DNA of 64,000 nucleotides from Eremophila alpestris peregrina (taxonomy: Eukaryota; Chordata; Aves; Passeriformes; Alaudidae). Positions 47,376-58,820 of this stretch are shown here, one piece after another. Position 1 is the first letter of the stretch, and each line of letters starts with the position of its first letter. The notes beneath the pieces were generated by a model. It was not told the DNA's origin. It did no database searches and saw only the letters and a list, made by a program, of their open reading frames with translations. The DNA lies in the NCBI GenBank assembly GCA_009792885.1, contig WMCF01000349.1, positions 27,972 through 91,971 on the forward strand, written 5' to 3'. The position numbers and the translations under genes are program-made.

Positions 47376-48602
47376 CTATGACAAACAGCACACCACCACC
47401 TTCAATCAAGCATAAAAACACCTGCACAAAGAGATTTTTCTTACAAGCTTTGGCTTCAAAAGCAGCTTTCAAAAGGGCCGTTCATCTGAGGATCTAATGT
47501 GGCATGGATACGGGTTTTGAAACACCCTGTGCACCTCTGGATTGGGATATATGTAGCCCTGTCCCCAGGAGGCCTGAAAAATCAAATGACTGCAGCTTAT
47601 TAGCCAGGGGGCATGAGTTCAACCCCAGCTGAGCCACATGAACCAAAAGCCTAGTGCTCTTCACAGCACCAGCTTCAGCGAGCTTTCCTATTACTGCAGG
47701 CTTACAGCAGGGACAGGGACAGGGACACTGCTGACCCACAGCACTCACACTGTAGTGCATCTTAGCCCTTTGGATAGATGGAATCTGGTTTGCTGTTCAG
47801 TAGACTCCCTAGTGGTGCCAACAGGCAGGCATTTTTGCCCTGCAGACTGAAGTGTGCTATGGGGAAGAGATTCAGCTACTACTCAAATCACACCCAGAAC
47901 TGGGTCCCTGTTTATATGGAGCTGGCAAGAACATCACATGGAAGAATTTGGCAGCAGTTTTAGAAGGAGATTGCAGCTTCCAGCCTTACAGAAGGACTCA
48001 AGCTACTTGGACATATCCTAAATATCATCTACCTAGAGCACTCAGGTTTCATACAGTAAAGACTGTTAATTCCAGGACAAAGAGCTGAGAAGGATGCTGC
48101 TTGGTGCTGGCAGCTGTCACCAACTGCCTAAAGATTGTTACTGTAACCTCATGTCTGAACGCTGAAATAGCAGCACTTTAATGATGCATCATGATAAACT
48201 GGAAAGCTTTTAAAGCCCAGCACAAGGCTCCTGCTAAGCTGTAGAGTGTTTGCTTCCAGGGACTTTAAAGAATTAACACTCGACAGCAACTAAGGTTCTG
48301 TATGACCTGCAGTTCCACAGCCCTTAAATTCTTAAGGGATGAAAGTTGTTCAGTGGAGAAGGGCATTCACTATGAGAACATAGGACCCAAATTGTCTGCC
48401 CTTCCATTTAGTACATTTTTCCAGGCAATACTGAAAAAACAGGGCAACTCTTGGATTGCCCTGAAGAAGAGGGGGCCAGATTTCACTGTACAGGATCTTC
48501 AACAGCTTCACATCATGGCATTACATGAGTTGCAGGGAGGGTGCATGCAAGCAAGAACTTGCAAGTTGGTCACTGGGCTGGGTCCTGTGGTGTTTCATTT
48601 AC

Positions 48603-48744
48603 CTTGCGGACTTCTTTCTCTGGAACACCTCTCAGGAGCGCAAAGAACTCCAAGTGCTCTCGGCCTGTCAGCAGTTCATTAACAGCATCGAACTGTGGGC
48701 AGTAGCCTATGTTCTGATGGACTTCTTGGATGTTGGACAAGATA
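48603..48744 (-). pseudogene. ABCA1: ABCA1 142-bp exon
   Basis: ILSNIQEVHQNIGYCPQFDA, then LLTGREHLEFFALLRGVPEK. Contains the Q-loop of NBD2 (YCPQFD). Splice sites are intact and the frame open. Confidence 0.95.
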
Positions 48745-49116
48745 CTGTAAAAGAAAAAAGCCTTTGTTAGGAGCATATGCTGCTATATTAGATGTCAAAA
48801 AACAATGTGAGAGGGTGTTTCTGGAATCACTGAACTAGCAAAAATAGCGGATACTAGAAGTCCATCTTGATCCATTTTTATCTCTCTCTTCCCCTCCTTT
48901 TTTTTCTTTTTTTTTTTAATTACGTTTAAATGTGGAAGGGTGGTTACACAGAAATGACTACCAGACTAAATCAACTTTCCTAAGCCACTGATGTACTCTA
49001 TCAGACTCAAACAAGGGCTGAAACAGATGCCAGGAGTTGTGGACGAAAGTTTTGATGTGGAAAAATAGCTGTTAAAACTGAAGGAGAAAGCAGAGAAAAG
49101 ATGCATTGTCTTTCAC

Positions 49117-49223
49117 CTGTTCCCTTTGAGGAAAGCTTCTCTTCCTGTCACATCTGTATCACCAGTTAGCATCTTAAAAGTGGATGACTTGCCAGCACCA
49201 TTTACTCCCAGGAGTCCAAAGCA
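49117..49223 (-). pseudogene. ABCA1: ABCA1 107-bp exon (Walker A)
   Basis: CFGLLGVNGAGKSSTFKMLT: the NBD2 Walker A motif GVNGAGKS is intact. Acceptor CCCCAG, donor AACAG|GTGAAA. Confidence 0.95.
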
Positions 49224-49683
49224 CTGGGGATATAAATGAGCACAGTGTATTTGAGAACAGGATCCAGCTGCATCATTTTCAGCACTGACAAGATGAGAAG
49301 AAGCAAACTTGACACTCAGGACAGCTAGAGGGACTCTTAAATCAATTTTCAGGGGAAAAAAATCCAAACAACTTCTGGGCTTTTATTTTAAGTATAAACC
49401 TTTAGGCTGCGAAGATGAACAAATTGTGGTGGTACCTTGGTACCTGTCACCACAGTTCATCTCTGCCAAACTTTTCTTCTGGCTTCTGGTCTCAGATACT
49501 GAGAGAGTTAAGTATCGTCTTCAAAAGCAGAGACACACAGAACCAGAAACTGCTTCAGTTTCTACTTTCCTTTTGTGCAATTTGAACATTCATCTGGTTT
49601 TGATCTTACTCTACCCTGTGCTGTTTTGCAGCTCCTAAATACTGCAGTAATAGCAAAATAATGCATTTAGTGAATATGCTTAC

Positions 49684-49746
49684 CTCTCCAGGGGGGATTC
49701 CAACACATATCCTATCAACTGCTGGCTTTCTCTTCATTCTGTAAAT
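49684..49746 (-). pseudogene. ABCA1: ABCA1 63-bp exon
   Basis: 21 codons, IYRMKRKPAVDRICVGIPPG then E. Splice sites TTTCAG and GAG|GTAAG are good. Too short to show as an open frame; found from its neighbours. Confidence 0.92.
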
Positions 49747-49920
49747 CTGAAACCATAAGAGAAAAGAATGAGAAAGACAATGTCAAAGAATTCTAATTAG
49801 ATCTGTATATACTCGGTACTCCCAACTCGACCCAGTTTTGACCCCAGTAAATTCCTTGGATAAGGCACAGTAAACTGCATAGTTTTGTGTCAGTGAGTAC
49901 AAATTCAGAAGTTTTGTCAC

Positions 49921-50041
49921 CTTGGTTAGCGCCTTGATTTCCAAAATGTCACTCTGCCCTCCTCCACTAATTATCCTCTGCCTCTCTCTGGTTACATCCT
50001 CATCTTCATCATTCACAGGAGGCAGCTTGGCATAGACAGGC
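49921..50041 (-). pseudogene. ABCA1: ABCA1 121-bp exon
   Basis: PVYAKLPPVNDEDEDVTRER to DILEIKALTK, the linker from the last membrane helix into NBD2. Open; donor AAG|GTGACA is weaker than consensus. Confidence 0.93.
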
Positions 50042-50173
50042 CTGAAGAAAGCAACATGAAAAAGCCTGAGGAGAAAATGGCAGGGCCTTCATAGGTAATA
50101 TTCCCCCATTTCATAGGCGACACCAATGAAAACTTCACCTGCCTGTAGCAGCACAGTAGAGAGGACAACCTAC

Positions 50174-50304
50174 CTGGGTTTGATGAAGAACCTGTACTGG
50201 ATGAGCACTGTGATGAGAAAGAACACCAACACCTTCTACTGCCATGGCAAACAGGTTCCTTCCCACAAGGTCCCATGACAGAGGGGACACAAAACTATTC
50301 TCTC
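50174..50304 (-). pseudogene. ABCA1: ABCA1 130-bp exon with +1 frameshift
   Basis: Starts ENSFVSPLSWDLVGRNLFAM, then an extra base in GAAGGTGTTGGTGTTC (about 50,228-50,234) shifts the frame before the last membrane helix; the exon is 131 instead of 130 nt. The expected acceptor reads AT rather than AG; an AG three bases further in could be used at the cost of one Gly. Confidence 0.9.
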
Positions 50305-50882
50305 ATGCCAAGATGAGATTAAAAGCACAATCACTTTCCCAGAGCAAGGGGAGGTGGCTAGCATTTCTTCCAGCAGAGCTCACCAAATTGGGCACTGGGA
50401 CAACTGGTGATCAGCCAGTTGCAGAAGGGAAGGGTTGGACCACACAAGGGGCCAGCTGTGGCTGCAAACCCATTTTTTACTGTAGTAGAACTGGGACTCA
50501 GGCCCAGAGAATTCAGTCTGCCAAAGAGCTAGCCCACCTTTCCAAAAGGTTAGTGAAGCACAGAAAGACTATGACTCAGGCCTGGCATGCCAGAAAAAGA
50601 AATATCCAGCTTTCCAGAACCTCAGCCACTCCTTACACTAGGCCTAATGATCTCCACACAATTGTCTTTAAGCATTTTTATTTAATGCTCTTAACTAAAA
50701 ACTCTTTGGATCTACCAGTTTCTCTTAACAACTCAAGAGTGGAAGGCTGTGATGACTTGCCATGTTTGACCAGGTCTGTGCTGCAAATTGTGCATTTTAA
50801 GTTCCTGAAAAGTTAGAGGAGTTTGTCTGGAGCAGACTCTAGATTTCTCTGTTACTTTCGGAGGATAAACAATTTCATTTGC

Positions 50883-51006
50883 CAAATCTCTCCAGAGCAT
50901 CAGCCATAGCCTGGTTTTTCACCATGTCAATGAATCCCCGGCCCAGGCAGAAGTGGGGGAAGATGAGGAAGACAGACTTCAGGATGTCATTGATGTCCTT
51001 CAGCTT
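50883..51006 (-). pseudogene. ABCA1: ABCA1 124-bp exon with GC donor
   Basis: KLKDINDILKSVFLIFPHFC through AMADALERF, open, acceptor AACAG intact. The donor is TTTG|GCAAAT. GC-AG introns exist but normally have a stronger surrounding match, so this is probably a decayed GT. Confidence 0.9.
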
Positions 51007-51009
51007 CTG

Positions 51010-52310
51010 TTAAGAAAAAAAAATTAAGTGCCAGTAAGCCAGCTGAGCAGAAATCAGCCATCACCTCCCAAGAGTGACCCATGTTGTTACTGACCCCTCC
51101 TTCCCTTCTCCAATACTGCAACCCCACAAAAATACAAGGATTAGAAACGTTCTCCCAAGAGCCAGGGCCATGGTCCTCTGGACAGTCAGTGTTGTTGTTT
51201 TGCTCAAGATGCTATTAACACAAGGAAACTGCAATAAAAGGCTTTTCCAAACACTCAGAGTCTAAAAGGCAGCGTCTGCAAGCAATTATATGCAAAAAGA
51301 CTACTAGCTGAGGACACAGGGAAGCTGAACTTGCACAGACTGGTTATGTCAGTGGTGCTTAAGGAGTTCCTTCCTATCCCATACTGGAAGCTCTAATACT
51401 TTTCCTTTGTGGTCTTCCAGCTGGCTTAGCCCATGGATTGAACTGATAGCATCCTGAGTTCCTGTTCTGCCAGGTACTCATCTCTGAGCATGTACTCCAT
51501 TCTTACTGAGCTAGAACAGGCTTTGTAACAAAAGGAATCACCATCAAAGACAGCGTCCTTATGCCCAGGAAGGGGTACAATCAACAAATAACTCCCATGG
51601 TGTCTCCTGAGCCTCCTCCTGCAAGGAACACTTCACACCACTGTGGGTCAAACAGTGCTTGCTAAAACATCTTGTGTTGTCTACGAGCATGAGAGGAACT
51701 TGTACCTTCCCCAGGAGGCATCTGGTGTTGAAAAACTGAAGTGTAAGTTACCCAACACAGCTAGGGAGATTTCTATAATAGGAGGCAAAATTCAGGGCAA
51801 CTAAATAGTTGGGTGATTAAATGGCCTTCATAGATGAAAAATTCCCTTTATTAAGAACATACAAGAAATCCCATTTTAACATAAGAAAATTCTAATTTTT
51901 TTTTTACCCTAAGAATGACTGAAAAGTGGAAAAGGTAGTCCAGAGAGACTGTGGACTCTCTCCTGTGTCTCTCAGGAAATGTTAAAATCTAATGGCCCCG
52001 AGCAACCTGCTCGTAGTGGTTTGACCTTGGCCCCCCACTATGAAAACCCATGCAAACCTAATACACTGCTCTAGCTCTTCCTGCTGAGAGGCTGGACTAA
52101 ACAATCTCAGGAGCACCTTCCCCACCTTAACTACTCTGTGAGCTTTTCTAAAGGGGTCTTTAACCCATTTCCACCAAAACCCTGTTAAAACTGCTGCTGA
52201 AGCTAATGTGTACAGGCCAGGGTCTAGCTATTCTGGAGATCTGTCTGCCAAAGGCAACATGGAACCAGACTGTATCAGCACAAGACAGTGAGGAGCCTGT
52301 GGAAAAACAT
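51010..52310. other. ABCA1 intron, no other feature
   Basis: Non-coding sequence between the 124-bp exon and the exon cut by ERV2; nothing further recognised. Confidence 0.6.
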
Positions 52311-52312
52311 AC

Positions 52313-52375
52313 ATTATTGGTGAAGAGCTCCAGGACAAAGGTGGCCACACTCCCATTGATGCCAATGAAGAGGTT
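52313..52375 (-). pseudogene. ABCA1: ABCA1 exon fragment cut by ERV2
   Basis: 21 codons, NLFIGINGSVATFVLELFTN then N, with donor AAT|GTATGT. Directly upstream of the Asn codon the ERV2 LTR begins. The mammalian exon is longer (116 bp), and the missing upstream part is not found beyond the other end of ERV2. Confidence 0.9.
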
Positions 52376-52704
52376 TGAGATTATGCCCCCCCCCCTGCTG
52401 CCCCCCAAAGTTTCAAGGCCAGCTCAGATTCCCCACGGGGCCCAGGGGGGAGATATCTCAGAGACATAGGACCGGATTACCAGAAGAGGCTCCTTCCGTG
52501 ATGTTAGAAGATCTTTATTTGTGGGGGATCCACGTGGAGAGAGAGAGAGTCAAGGAAATGCAGGGACTTATATAGGCCTTATCTTCTGGTGGGCTGTCTG
52601 GCCCAGGGCCAATGGGATAGGGGAAAGGGGTAAAGGTCAGAGGGATATCTCGGCCTTCTATATCCTGGGGTAAGGGGGAAGCAGTTTCTTGGGGAACCAC
52701 AACA
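52376..52704 (-). repeat. ERV2 3' LTR
   Basis: TG...CA ends. On the - strand it has a TATA box (complement of TTATATAGG near 52,570) and AATAAA (complement of TTTATT near 52,515). It abuts the coding part of an ABCA1 exon. Confidence 0.92.
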
Positions 52705-52719
52705 TCTCCCCCTTTTTTT
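52705..52719 (-). other. ERV2 polypurine tract
   Basis: AAAAAAAGGGGGAGA on the - strand, directly before the TGTTGTGG start of the 3' LTR. Confidence 0.9.
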
Positions 52720-52764
52720 CTTAAACAAGGTTACAAAAACATCTCAGATTCACTTTGCCTGGAA

Positions 52765-54094
52765 TTATGGTTTTTCCCACCATCTACAGCTGGTAGGGAA
52801 GCCAGACCACCTTATATTTGTCATCTCTATGCGGTTGACCTCTGAGGTAGAAAGTATGAGGCTGTTGATAGCCTTGAAAACAAGACAACGTAGAATCCCG
52901 AACGCTACTATTACAAGGAGAAGGATAACAAGGAATAACAAAACTGTTTTAACTATAGAAGCCCCCCCACCCTGTGAATCCCCAGCCCTTGAACAGTTTG
53001 TTGACGCAGTCTTCAGATTCTTGCTTCACTTGTCCAATCAAATCGTTCATGCTTCAAAGGGCAGCACGGATGTTCAGAGCCTTTGAGGTCAGGTCCATAC
53101 AACACAGTCCCTCAAACTCCTGGCATTCATGTCCATGCAGTAACAAAAGGTAGTCAATCGCGGCACGGTTTTGAATTGTCGCCTGTCTGGTAACCTGCTC
53201 ATCTTCTAGGAGGGAACTGATGGCAGTGGACGTCAAATTTGCCTGTTTGACCACCCAACACTCTAGGTGGCCCAATTCACCTAGAGCTTTGGCTGCTGCG
53301 ACCCAAGGAAGAAACAGGGACACAGCAACTCTTTTTGACTTTGCCCAATGAAAAATATCTGAATTACAATTTGGGTCTAATTTATCAGCACTTCTCTTTT
53401 GAATTTTGCTTGCCGATTTGTTTTTGTGAGTCCACTCTCTAATTAAAGTTTGATTGGGTGTCAACACAGATAACCGCCCTATGGTACATGGCCCTCCTAA
53501 AAGCCAAGACGAAATTCCTGCCCATGCCCGGTCCCCACAAATCAAGAACAGTCCCTTAGGGAGACTTCTGGGACTTGAGTGAGATGGGTTGTCTGCCGCA
53601 ACCTGGCTCGTGTTATGACACCACCTCCTTGCAGTAAACTCCCCACAAAATTGCTTTATGAGGTGGTACTCGTCAAAACTAGAGGGTTTTAGGAAAACAT
53701 AGAAATGCACACAGTATAATGCAGGGGAAGAACCCAATAGCTCTAATTCTTGGGGTTCTTGAGCTATCTTGGGCAAGGCTCTCAACCACTCCGCTAAGGG
53801 ATTCTTGGTCACGACAGCCTGCCCTTGATTTTTGTGTGGATGGGGAGTGTGCGACTCTAGAATTTCGTTAGACCTATATTTGTCTAGTTCTCCTGGAAAT
53901 TCTCCAGCCTGCAATGGAATTCCTACCAGACAGGTGGACATAGGATTATCTGCCGCTGCAGTGGAAAAAAATATGTTATCTTGCTGAAGTGCCTGTGCCA
54001 GGGTCACCCAGACTTTTTAACGTGGCTGAGGGACAATCCATGCAGCTGCTAGACTGTTCAGCATTAGCAAGATGAGAACTTGACTGAGGTCCAT
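52765..54094 (-). pseudogene. env: ERV2 env, alpharetrovirus-like, broken
   Basis: Starts at ATG 54,094 with a hydrophobic signal peptide (LILLMLNSLAAA). Then SU, a GPCTIGRLSVLTPN motif, a basic cleavage site QKRS, a fusion region, WVVKQANLT, an IQNRAAIDYLLL heptad segment and a C-X6-CC motif (CQEFEGLCC) in TM, followed by a membrane anchor near 52,930. These features and their order match avian sarcoma/leukosis-type envelopes. Breaks seen: TAA at 54017-54019 just after the signal peptide, TGA at 53054-53056 in the TM ectodomain, and a frame change in a G run near 52,965 before the anchor. Not functional. Confidence 0.88.
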
Positions 54095-54253
54095 CACAGG
54101 GTTAAGTGGGAGGTAGATTTTCTCTAAAAGGGAAAAACAAACATTTTTCCAATGTTACAAACTCTATTTCTGCCAGAAGGAATCCACACCTAGAACTATT
54201 CCTCTTCCTCCATCCAGCAGCATCTTCTCTTTGAAGCATCAGCTACTTGCTTC

Positions 54254-56884
54254 TCATCCCCTTCTGTCTGACCTGGATTTTTGGGGACAAAAGGTTTCAC
54301 CCACTTCTGGGGAATCGACCGGGGACCTGAGGGAGTAGCCACGACCCCAGGTCAGGAGCTCATAGGGACCTTTGATTTCCCAGGTCTCTGGATCCTTAAT
54401 CAAGACCGGTGGACGTTGAGACACCTTGAATTGATTACCGCTGTTAAAGTGCCGTACTACTGGTGGGCTCATGTTTTCAAACGAACAATTCAGAAAATTG
54501 ATGGCAAACATGGCTTTGCAGAGCTTCTGCTGTGGAGACATCCATGCAGTCGAACTGCTCTGTCTAGCTAAAACCTGTTTGAGCGTTTGGTGTGCATGCT
54601 CTACCACAGCTTGGCCTGCGGGAGAGTGGGGGATGCCGGCTTTATGTTCCCCTCCCCACTGCTGGACAAATTCCAGGAATTCCTTGGACTTATACGCTGG
54701 GCTGTTATCCAATTTAAGGGTTTTTGGGGTACCTAACACTGAAAAAGCTTGCACTAGGTGTTGCTTGGCATGCACTGACTTCTCTCCTGCATGGGCAAAG
54801 GCGTACACTGCGCCTGAGTATTTATCAATGCTCACATGAACATATTTGAGGTGACCAAAACTAGGAATGTGTGTGATGTCTGTCTGCCACACTTCACAGC
54901 TGCCAAGGCCTCGGGGGTTAACCCCCATGCCCATCGATGGCATGGCCTGGAGCTGGCAGTCTGGACAGGTGGCCACAATGGCTCGAGCCTGACCCCGTGT
55001 CAGCTTAAATTGTCGGATCAGACCTGGCACATTCTGATGGTAGTGTTGGTGACTCAGCTTAGCCTGTTGGAAGACGTCAGGAAGACGTGCTCTTTCAACC
55101 GGTGCAGCAAGGGAGTCTGCCTGACAATTCCCCTCTGCGATTTCACCTGGCAAATTGGTGTGTGATCTCACATGCATCACATAAAACGGATGCTCTTGAT
55201 GAGAGACTAAATAAATTAGCCTTGAAAGCAATCTGAAGAGATGCTCATTGTCTATCTCTTTGAGCACAGCCCACTCTGCTCTGGACACTACCCCGGCCAT
55301 GTAGGCAGAATCTGTTACCAGATTAATGGGTTCAGAGAACTTCTCAAAAGCTCTTACCACTGCGGCCAGTTCAGCCACCTGGGGGGATCCTTCCACAAAC
55401 TCAACATCAGCTTCCCAGCACTGAGTCTGTGGGTTCCTCCAAGTCATCACTGACTTGTTGGAAGCCCCGGATGCATCTGTGAAAACTGTGAGAGCTTCGA
55501 GCGGTCTCTGACTCTTCATCTCACGAGGAAGGAGGTGGAATTCCTCATTGAACAACTTGTGGGACGGGGCATGGACTGATATTTGCCCACTGTAGCTGTC
55601 CAGAGATAACTGGAGACTGGCCTTGCTCTGGAGCAGATGCTTGAACATCTCTTTGGTCAATTTCTCAGGAGAGTTCCTTCCCTCCTCAGAAATCCTGACT
55701 GGAAGGTGAATATATGCAAAATCACAACCCGCCAATTCACACTATCTCACCCTGGCCTTCCGGATCAGCTGAGCCATCAACTCTTGTGGTTCGGTGATAG
55801 TCTTGGATCTTTGGTGAGAGAAGAAGACCCACTCTATAATCAAAAGTGCTCTCTGCTCCTCGATCCATTGGAAGATCAAACCATGCAGGTGTGGCAGCTT
55901 TCCTAGAACAATGAAACGGGAAGACATGCTTGGCTCACACCGGTGAGCCTGTCTCTCTGACATGGCCTTCTGTACCTTTTCGATTGCTGTCTTTGCCTCT
56001 GGAGTCATTTCCCTGGGAGAAGCCAGCTCCCTCTTCCCCTTCAATAAATTGAAGAGGGGTTCTAGATCCTCATTTGTGAGGCCTAGCCAGGGTCTTACCC
56101 AATTCAAAGACCCAGACAAAGAGTGGAGATCTGCTAGGGTCTTGGGATTGCAATTGATTTCTAACTTCCACAGAGCAATTGTCCTCGCAGCAATTTCCAA
56201 ACCCAGGTACTTCCAAGGTGGCATCCTTTGAACCTTGTCTTCCTGCAATTGAAATCCAGCAGAGGTTAAAACCTTAACGACTAGGTCAAGCGCGTGTTGG
56301 AGTATAGTGTCAGTGGAGGCACATACCAGGAGATCATCCATATAATGCAGAATGATGGCGTCCCTTCTCTCAGCACGTACCGGAGACAACAATGAGGCTA
56401 TGTATCGTTGGCATATGAATGGGCTCGATTTTAAACCCTGGGGTAAAACTGTCCAGTGATAACGCTTCATTGGTTCATCACGGTTAGCGGTAGGGACTGA
56501 GAATGCAAACCGTGGCGCATCTTCAGGATGTAGTGGAATTTGGAAAAAACAATCCTTACTGTCTAGGACAACCAATTTCCAATCCTGAGGGAGCATTGGT
56601 GGACTAGGCATCCCTGGCTGAAGGGGCCCCATGTCCTCTATAATTTTGTTTATTTCTCGGAGATCGTGGAGTAACCGCCACTTGTCCTTCCCCGGTTTCT
56701 TAATCACAAAGATTGGGGAATTCCAAGGGCTGTCCGTCTCTACTATGTGTCCCTGAGCTAATTGTTCCTCCACAAGCTCCTCAAGCGCCTTGAGTTTATC
56801 TTTTCTCAAAGGCCACTGTGCTACCCATTTTGGGGTATTCTCCAACCACTTTAACTTTTGGGTCAGGTGTTCCACAGCAGCCAT
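54254..56884 (-). pseudogene. pol: ERV2 pol: reverse transcriptase, RNase H, integrase
   Basis: One frame broken by a single TAG at 55742-55744 between RT and RNase H. RT (about 56,884-55,900): VVLDSKDCFFQIPL with the first catalytic Asp, LPQGLKSSPFICQ, and the catalytic YMDD. RNase H (about 55,530-55,090): FTDASGAS, AELAAVV, VTDSAYMAG and QADSL carry the acidic residues. Integrase: HHCC zinc domain (HQHYHQN...CPDCQ), then the DDE core with WQTDITHIP, LDNSPAY and the Glu in QAVVEHAHQ. Family similarity is to betaretroviruses. Apart from the nonsense codon it is well preserved. Confidence 0.92.
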
Positions 56885-56919
56885 TTCTAAAAATCCTGGG
56901 GTGTCTTAGGAATGACCAA

Positions 56920-57739
56920 TTAGACCCCCCATTGGGACATAGTGTCTCTCCCCCACAGTGGGGCCTTATAGTCTGCAATGAACGGACGGACACTTGCCAA
57001 TCTTCCATCTGGTCCCTCAATTTGCACAACATTTTTTGAAATTTTTGCCAATGCGAGTCCTCCAATGCCCTGAAGTTTGCCAGCCACAGGTTGCAATTCC
57101 CAATTTGATGGCCACATGGCCTTTGATACCACTGTTATGTCGGCGCCTGTATCCAGAACGCCCTCCAGATGAAGGCGCTCTGACCCACAGGCTAGGTTGC
57201 ATGCCATAGAGGGTTTGTTCTCTCCCACCACCTCTGCCCAGTAGACCTCTGGTGCCTTCCCTTCTGCTGTGATCTCTGCTGGAATGGGAATGGCCTGGGC
57301 AAGAATTTGCCCCTCTACCAGGCAAAATGGTGGGTGTATGCAACGTGCCAACAACATGAGGCTTGTTAACTCTCCCTTAATGGTCATGGGAGCTACTTCA
57401 ACCTCAATGGGTGTGTGTGCTGTGTCTCCAATAACAAAATACTCACTGTCCTGTCCCATATGGTAGCCCTTCAGGTCCTGTGACGTTTGAGACAAGCCTA
57501 CTGTTATAACTTCCCAACCAGGGGATCTGAAATGAAAACCTTTGGTAGTCACAAGCCTGCATTGGCCTTGCGGCTGCCAAGCCTTGTTAGTTGAACATTG
57601 AACATTTTCATTTTTCAGCACCCCCCACCATGCAGCCCATCCCCCTCTGTTTTTGTTGAAAGAGAGGCGTCTTCCACTATTGGTCCTGCTATATTTGTGT
57701 CTTTGCACGTGTGAGCAGCAGGTGCGCACTGTGAGCTCA
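56920..57739 (-). pseudogene. pro: ERV2 pro: dUTPase remnant and aspartic protease
   Basis: Protease active site LDTGADITVV (about 57,150), flap-like GIGG, and the C-terminal LWGRD. Upstream a domain of about 130 codons sits where betaretroviruses have dUTPase, and is partly recognisable by position only. Frame relations to gag do not fit a single -1 shift: a G run near 57,630 marks an additional frameshift. Confidence 0.8.
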
Positions 57740-57746
57740 GTTTTTT
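57740..57746 (-). promoter_or_regulatory. gag-pro ribosomal slippery heptamer A AAA AAC
   Basis: AAAAAAC on the - strand, in the phase required for -1 slippage (CAA AAA AAC TGA), ending directly before the gag stop at 57737-57739. The same heptamer is used at the gag-pro junction of betaretroviruses. Confidence 0.8.
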
Positions 57747-58820
57747 TGTTTGTTGGACTTCTGGTTCTGGTTCTGAGGGCAGTTTCTGGCGAAATGTCCT
57801 GGCTTCTTGCAGCGGTGGCAGATGATGTGCTGCATCTGGTCCTGTGACCTGGGCTGCCCTCTGGGTTGTGGTGCTGCTGTTGCTGTAGCCTTGGAGGGAT
57901 GTGCTGGTCCTGGAAATCTTTCAGGTGCACGGAGAAGCTCCAAGTCTCTGGAACAGACTTCAATCATCTGAGCCAAGGTAGGGGGTGGATCAAGGGGGAG
58001 GCTCAGAAGCATCCTGCGACAGGTGTCATTTGCATTTCTCTGGGCCAACTCCTTGACCAGCTCTGCTTGTGTTGCTGGAGACTGCACCTGTCTCTCCAAT
58101 TCAGTCCTTAAACGACTTACAAACTGTAGGAAAGTCTCAGAGGAAGATTGTTTAATATGGACATAACTGCTTGTACACTCCATTGTTGGCATCTGATAAA
58201 ATGTGGTCTCTGCAATATTACTAATCCTTTCTAAAATCGATTTGGATAATGCTTTGACCTGTCTTTCAGGGCAGTGCCACTGCCCTTCCCCACACAGGTG
58301 GTTAAGTGTGAGATCCTGACCCTCATCATCCTTAGCTGCTCCTGGAGTTTGCTCTAGATCCTGCAATAATGTTTGCAGACTCTTTTTCCACCTAGCTTCC
58401 CAGACATCATATTCTGTGGGGTTTAATAAACATCGAAAGATCTCCTTAACATCATTTGGGACTAGTTCATTTGAATGGAATATTGCTCTCAGAAGTCCCC
58501 TAAAAATACTGGATTATTTCTCCCAAACTGGCTGTGTGTTTTACTAATTTCCAGTTTATCATGAAAGGAGAAAGGCTCATATACCTTTGCCTTATTCTTT
58601 TTTCCCTCGTATGTCACTGGTGCTACTAAAGGAATGCTGTCATCTGCACGCTGCTGACCTGTTACTGTATCCAGCGTGGTTAAGCTCAGTGAAGCAGCGG
58701 AGCCACCCTCCTCCACCCATTCGGCTGGGTCAGGTAGCTGCTGCCTCTCAGCTGTCAGTAACTGTTCCCCGCTTGCAGGCTCGCCGCCGGCTAGGGACAC
58801 CCTCTTGGTCGGGCGACCGC

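Larger units (their letters stand above)
42835..52375 (-). pseudogene. ABCA1: ABCA1 (cholesterol efflux transporter), 3' half, degenerate
   Basis: ABCA1 exports cholesterol and phospholipid to apolipoprotein A-I at the plasma membrane. Twelve exons remain, in correct order on the - strand, from NLFIGINGSVATFVLELF in the second membrane domain through NBD2 to the C-terminal ...DEKVKES. All full exons but one have the lengths I know for mammalian ABCA1 (124, 121, 63, 107, 142, 135, 104, 93, 244, last), and that one (130) is one base longer, so orthology is secure. Defects: two in-frame stops in the 135-bp exon; Walker B LDEP changed to LDKP; one-base insertion in the 130-bp exon; AG acceptor changed to AT before the 244-bp exon and missing before the 130-bp exon; GC donor after the 124-bp exon; the first exon cut by provirus ERV2, with no upstream exon found in the remaining 2.5 kb. 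No full protein can be made. ABCA1 is Z-linked in chicken, so a W-linked relic is plausible; a decayed duplicate is the alternative. Confidence 0.92.

Noticed and set aside
50881..50882. GC donor after the 124-bp ABCA1 exon as a normal GC-AG intron
   Set aside because: Possible, but the surrounding bases match donor consensus poorly and other sites in the same gene are clearly broken; kept only as supporting evidence.
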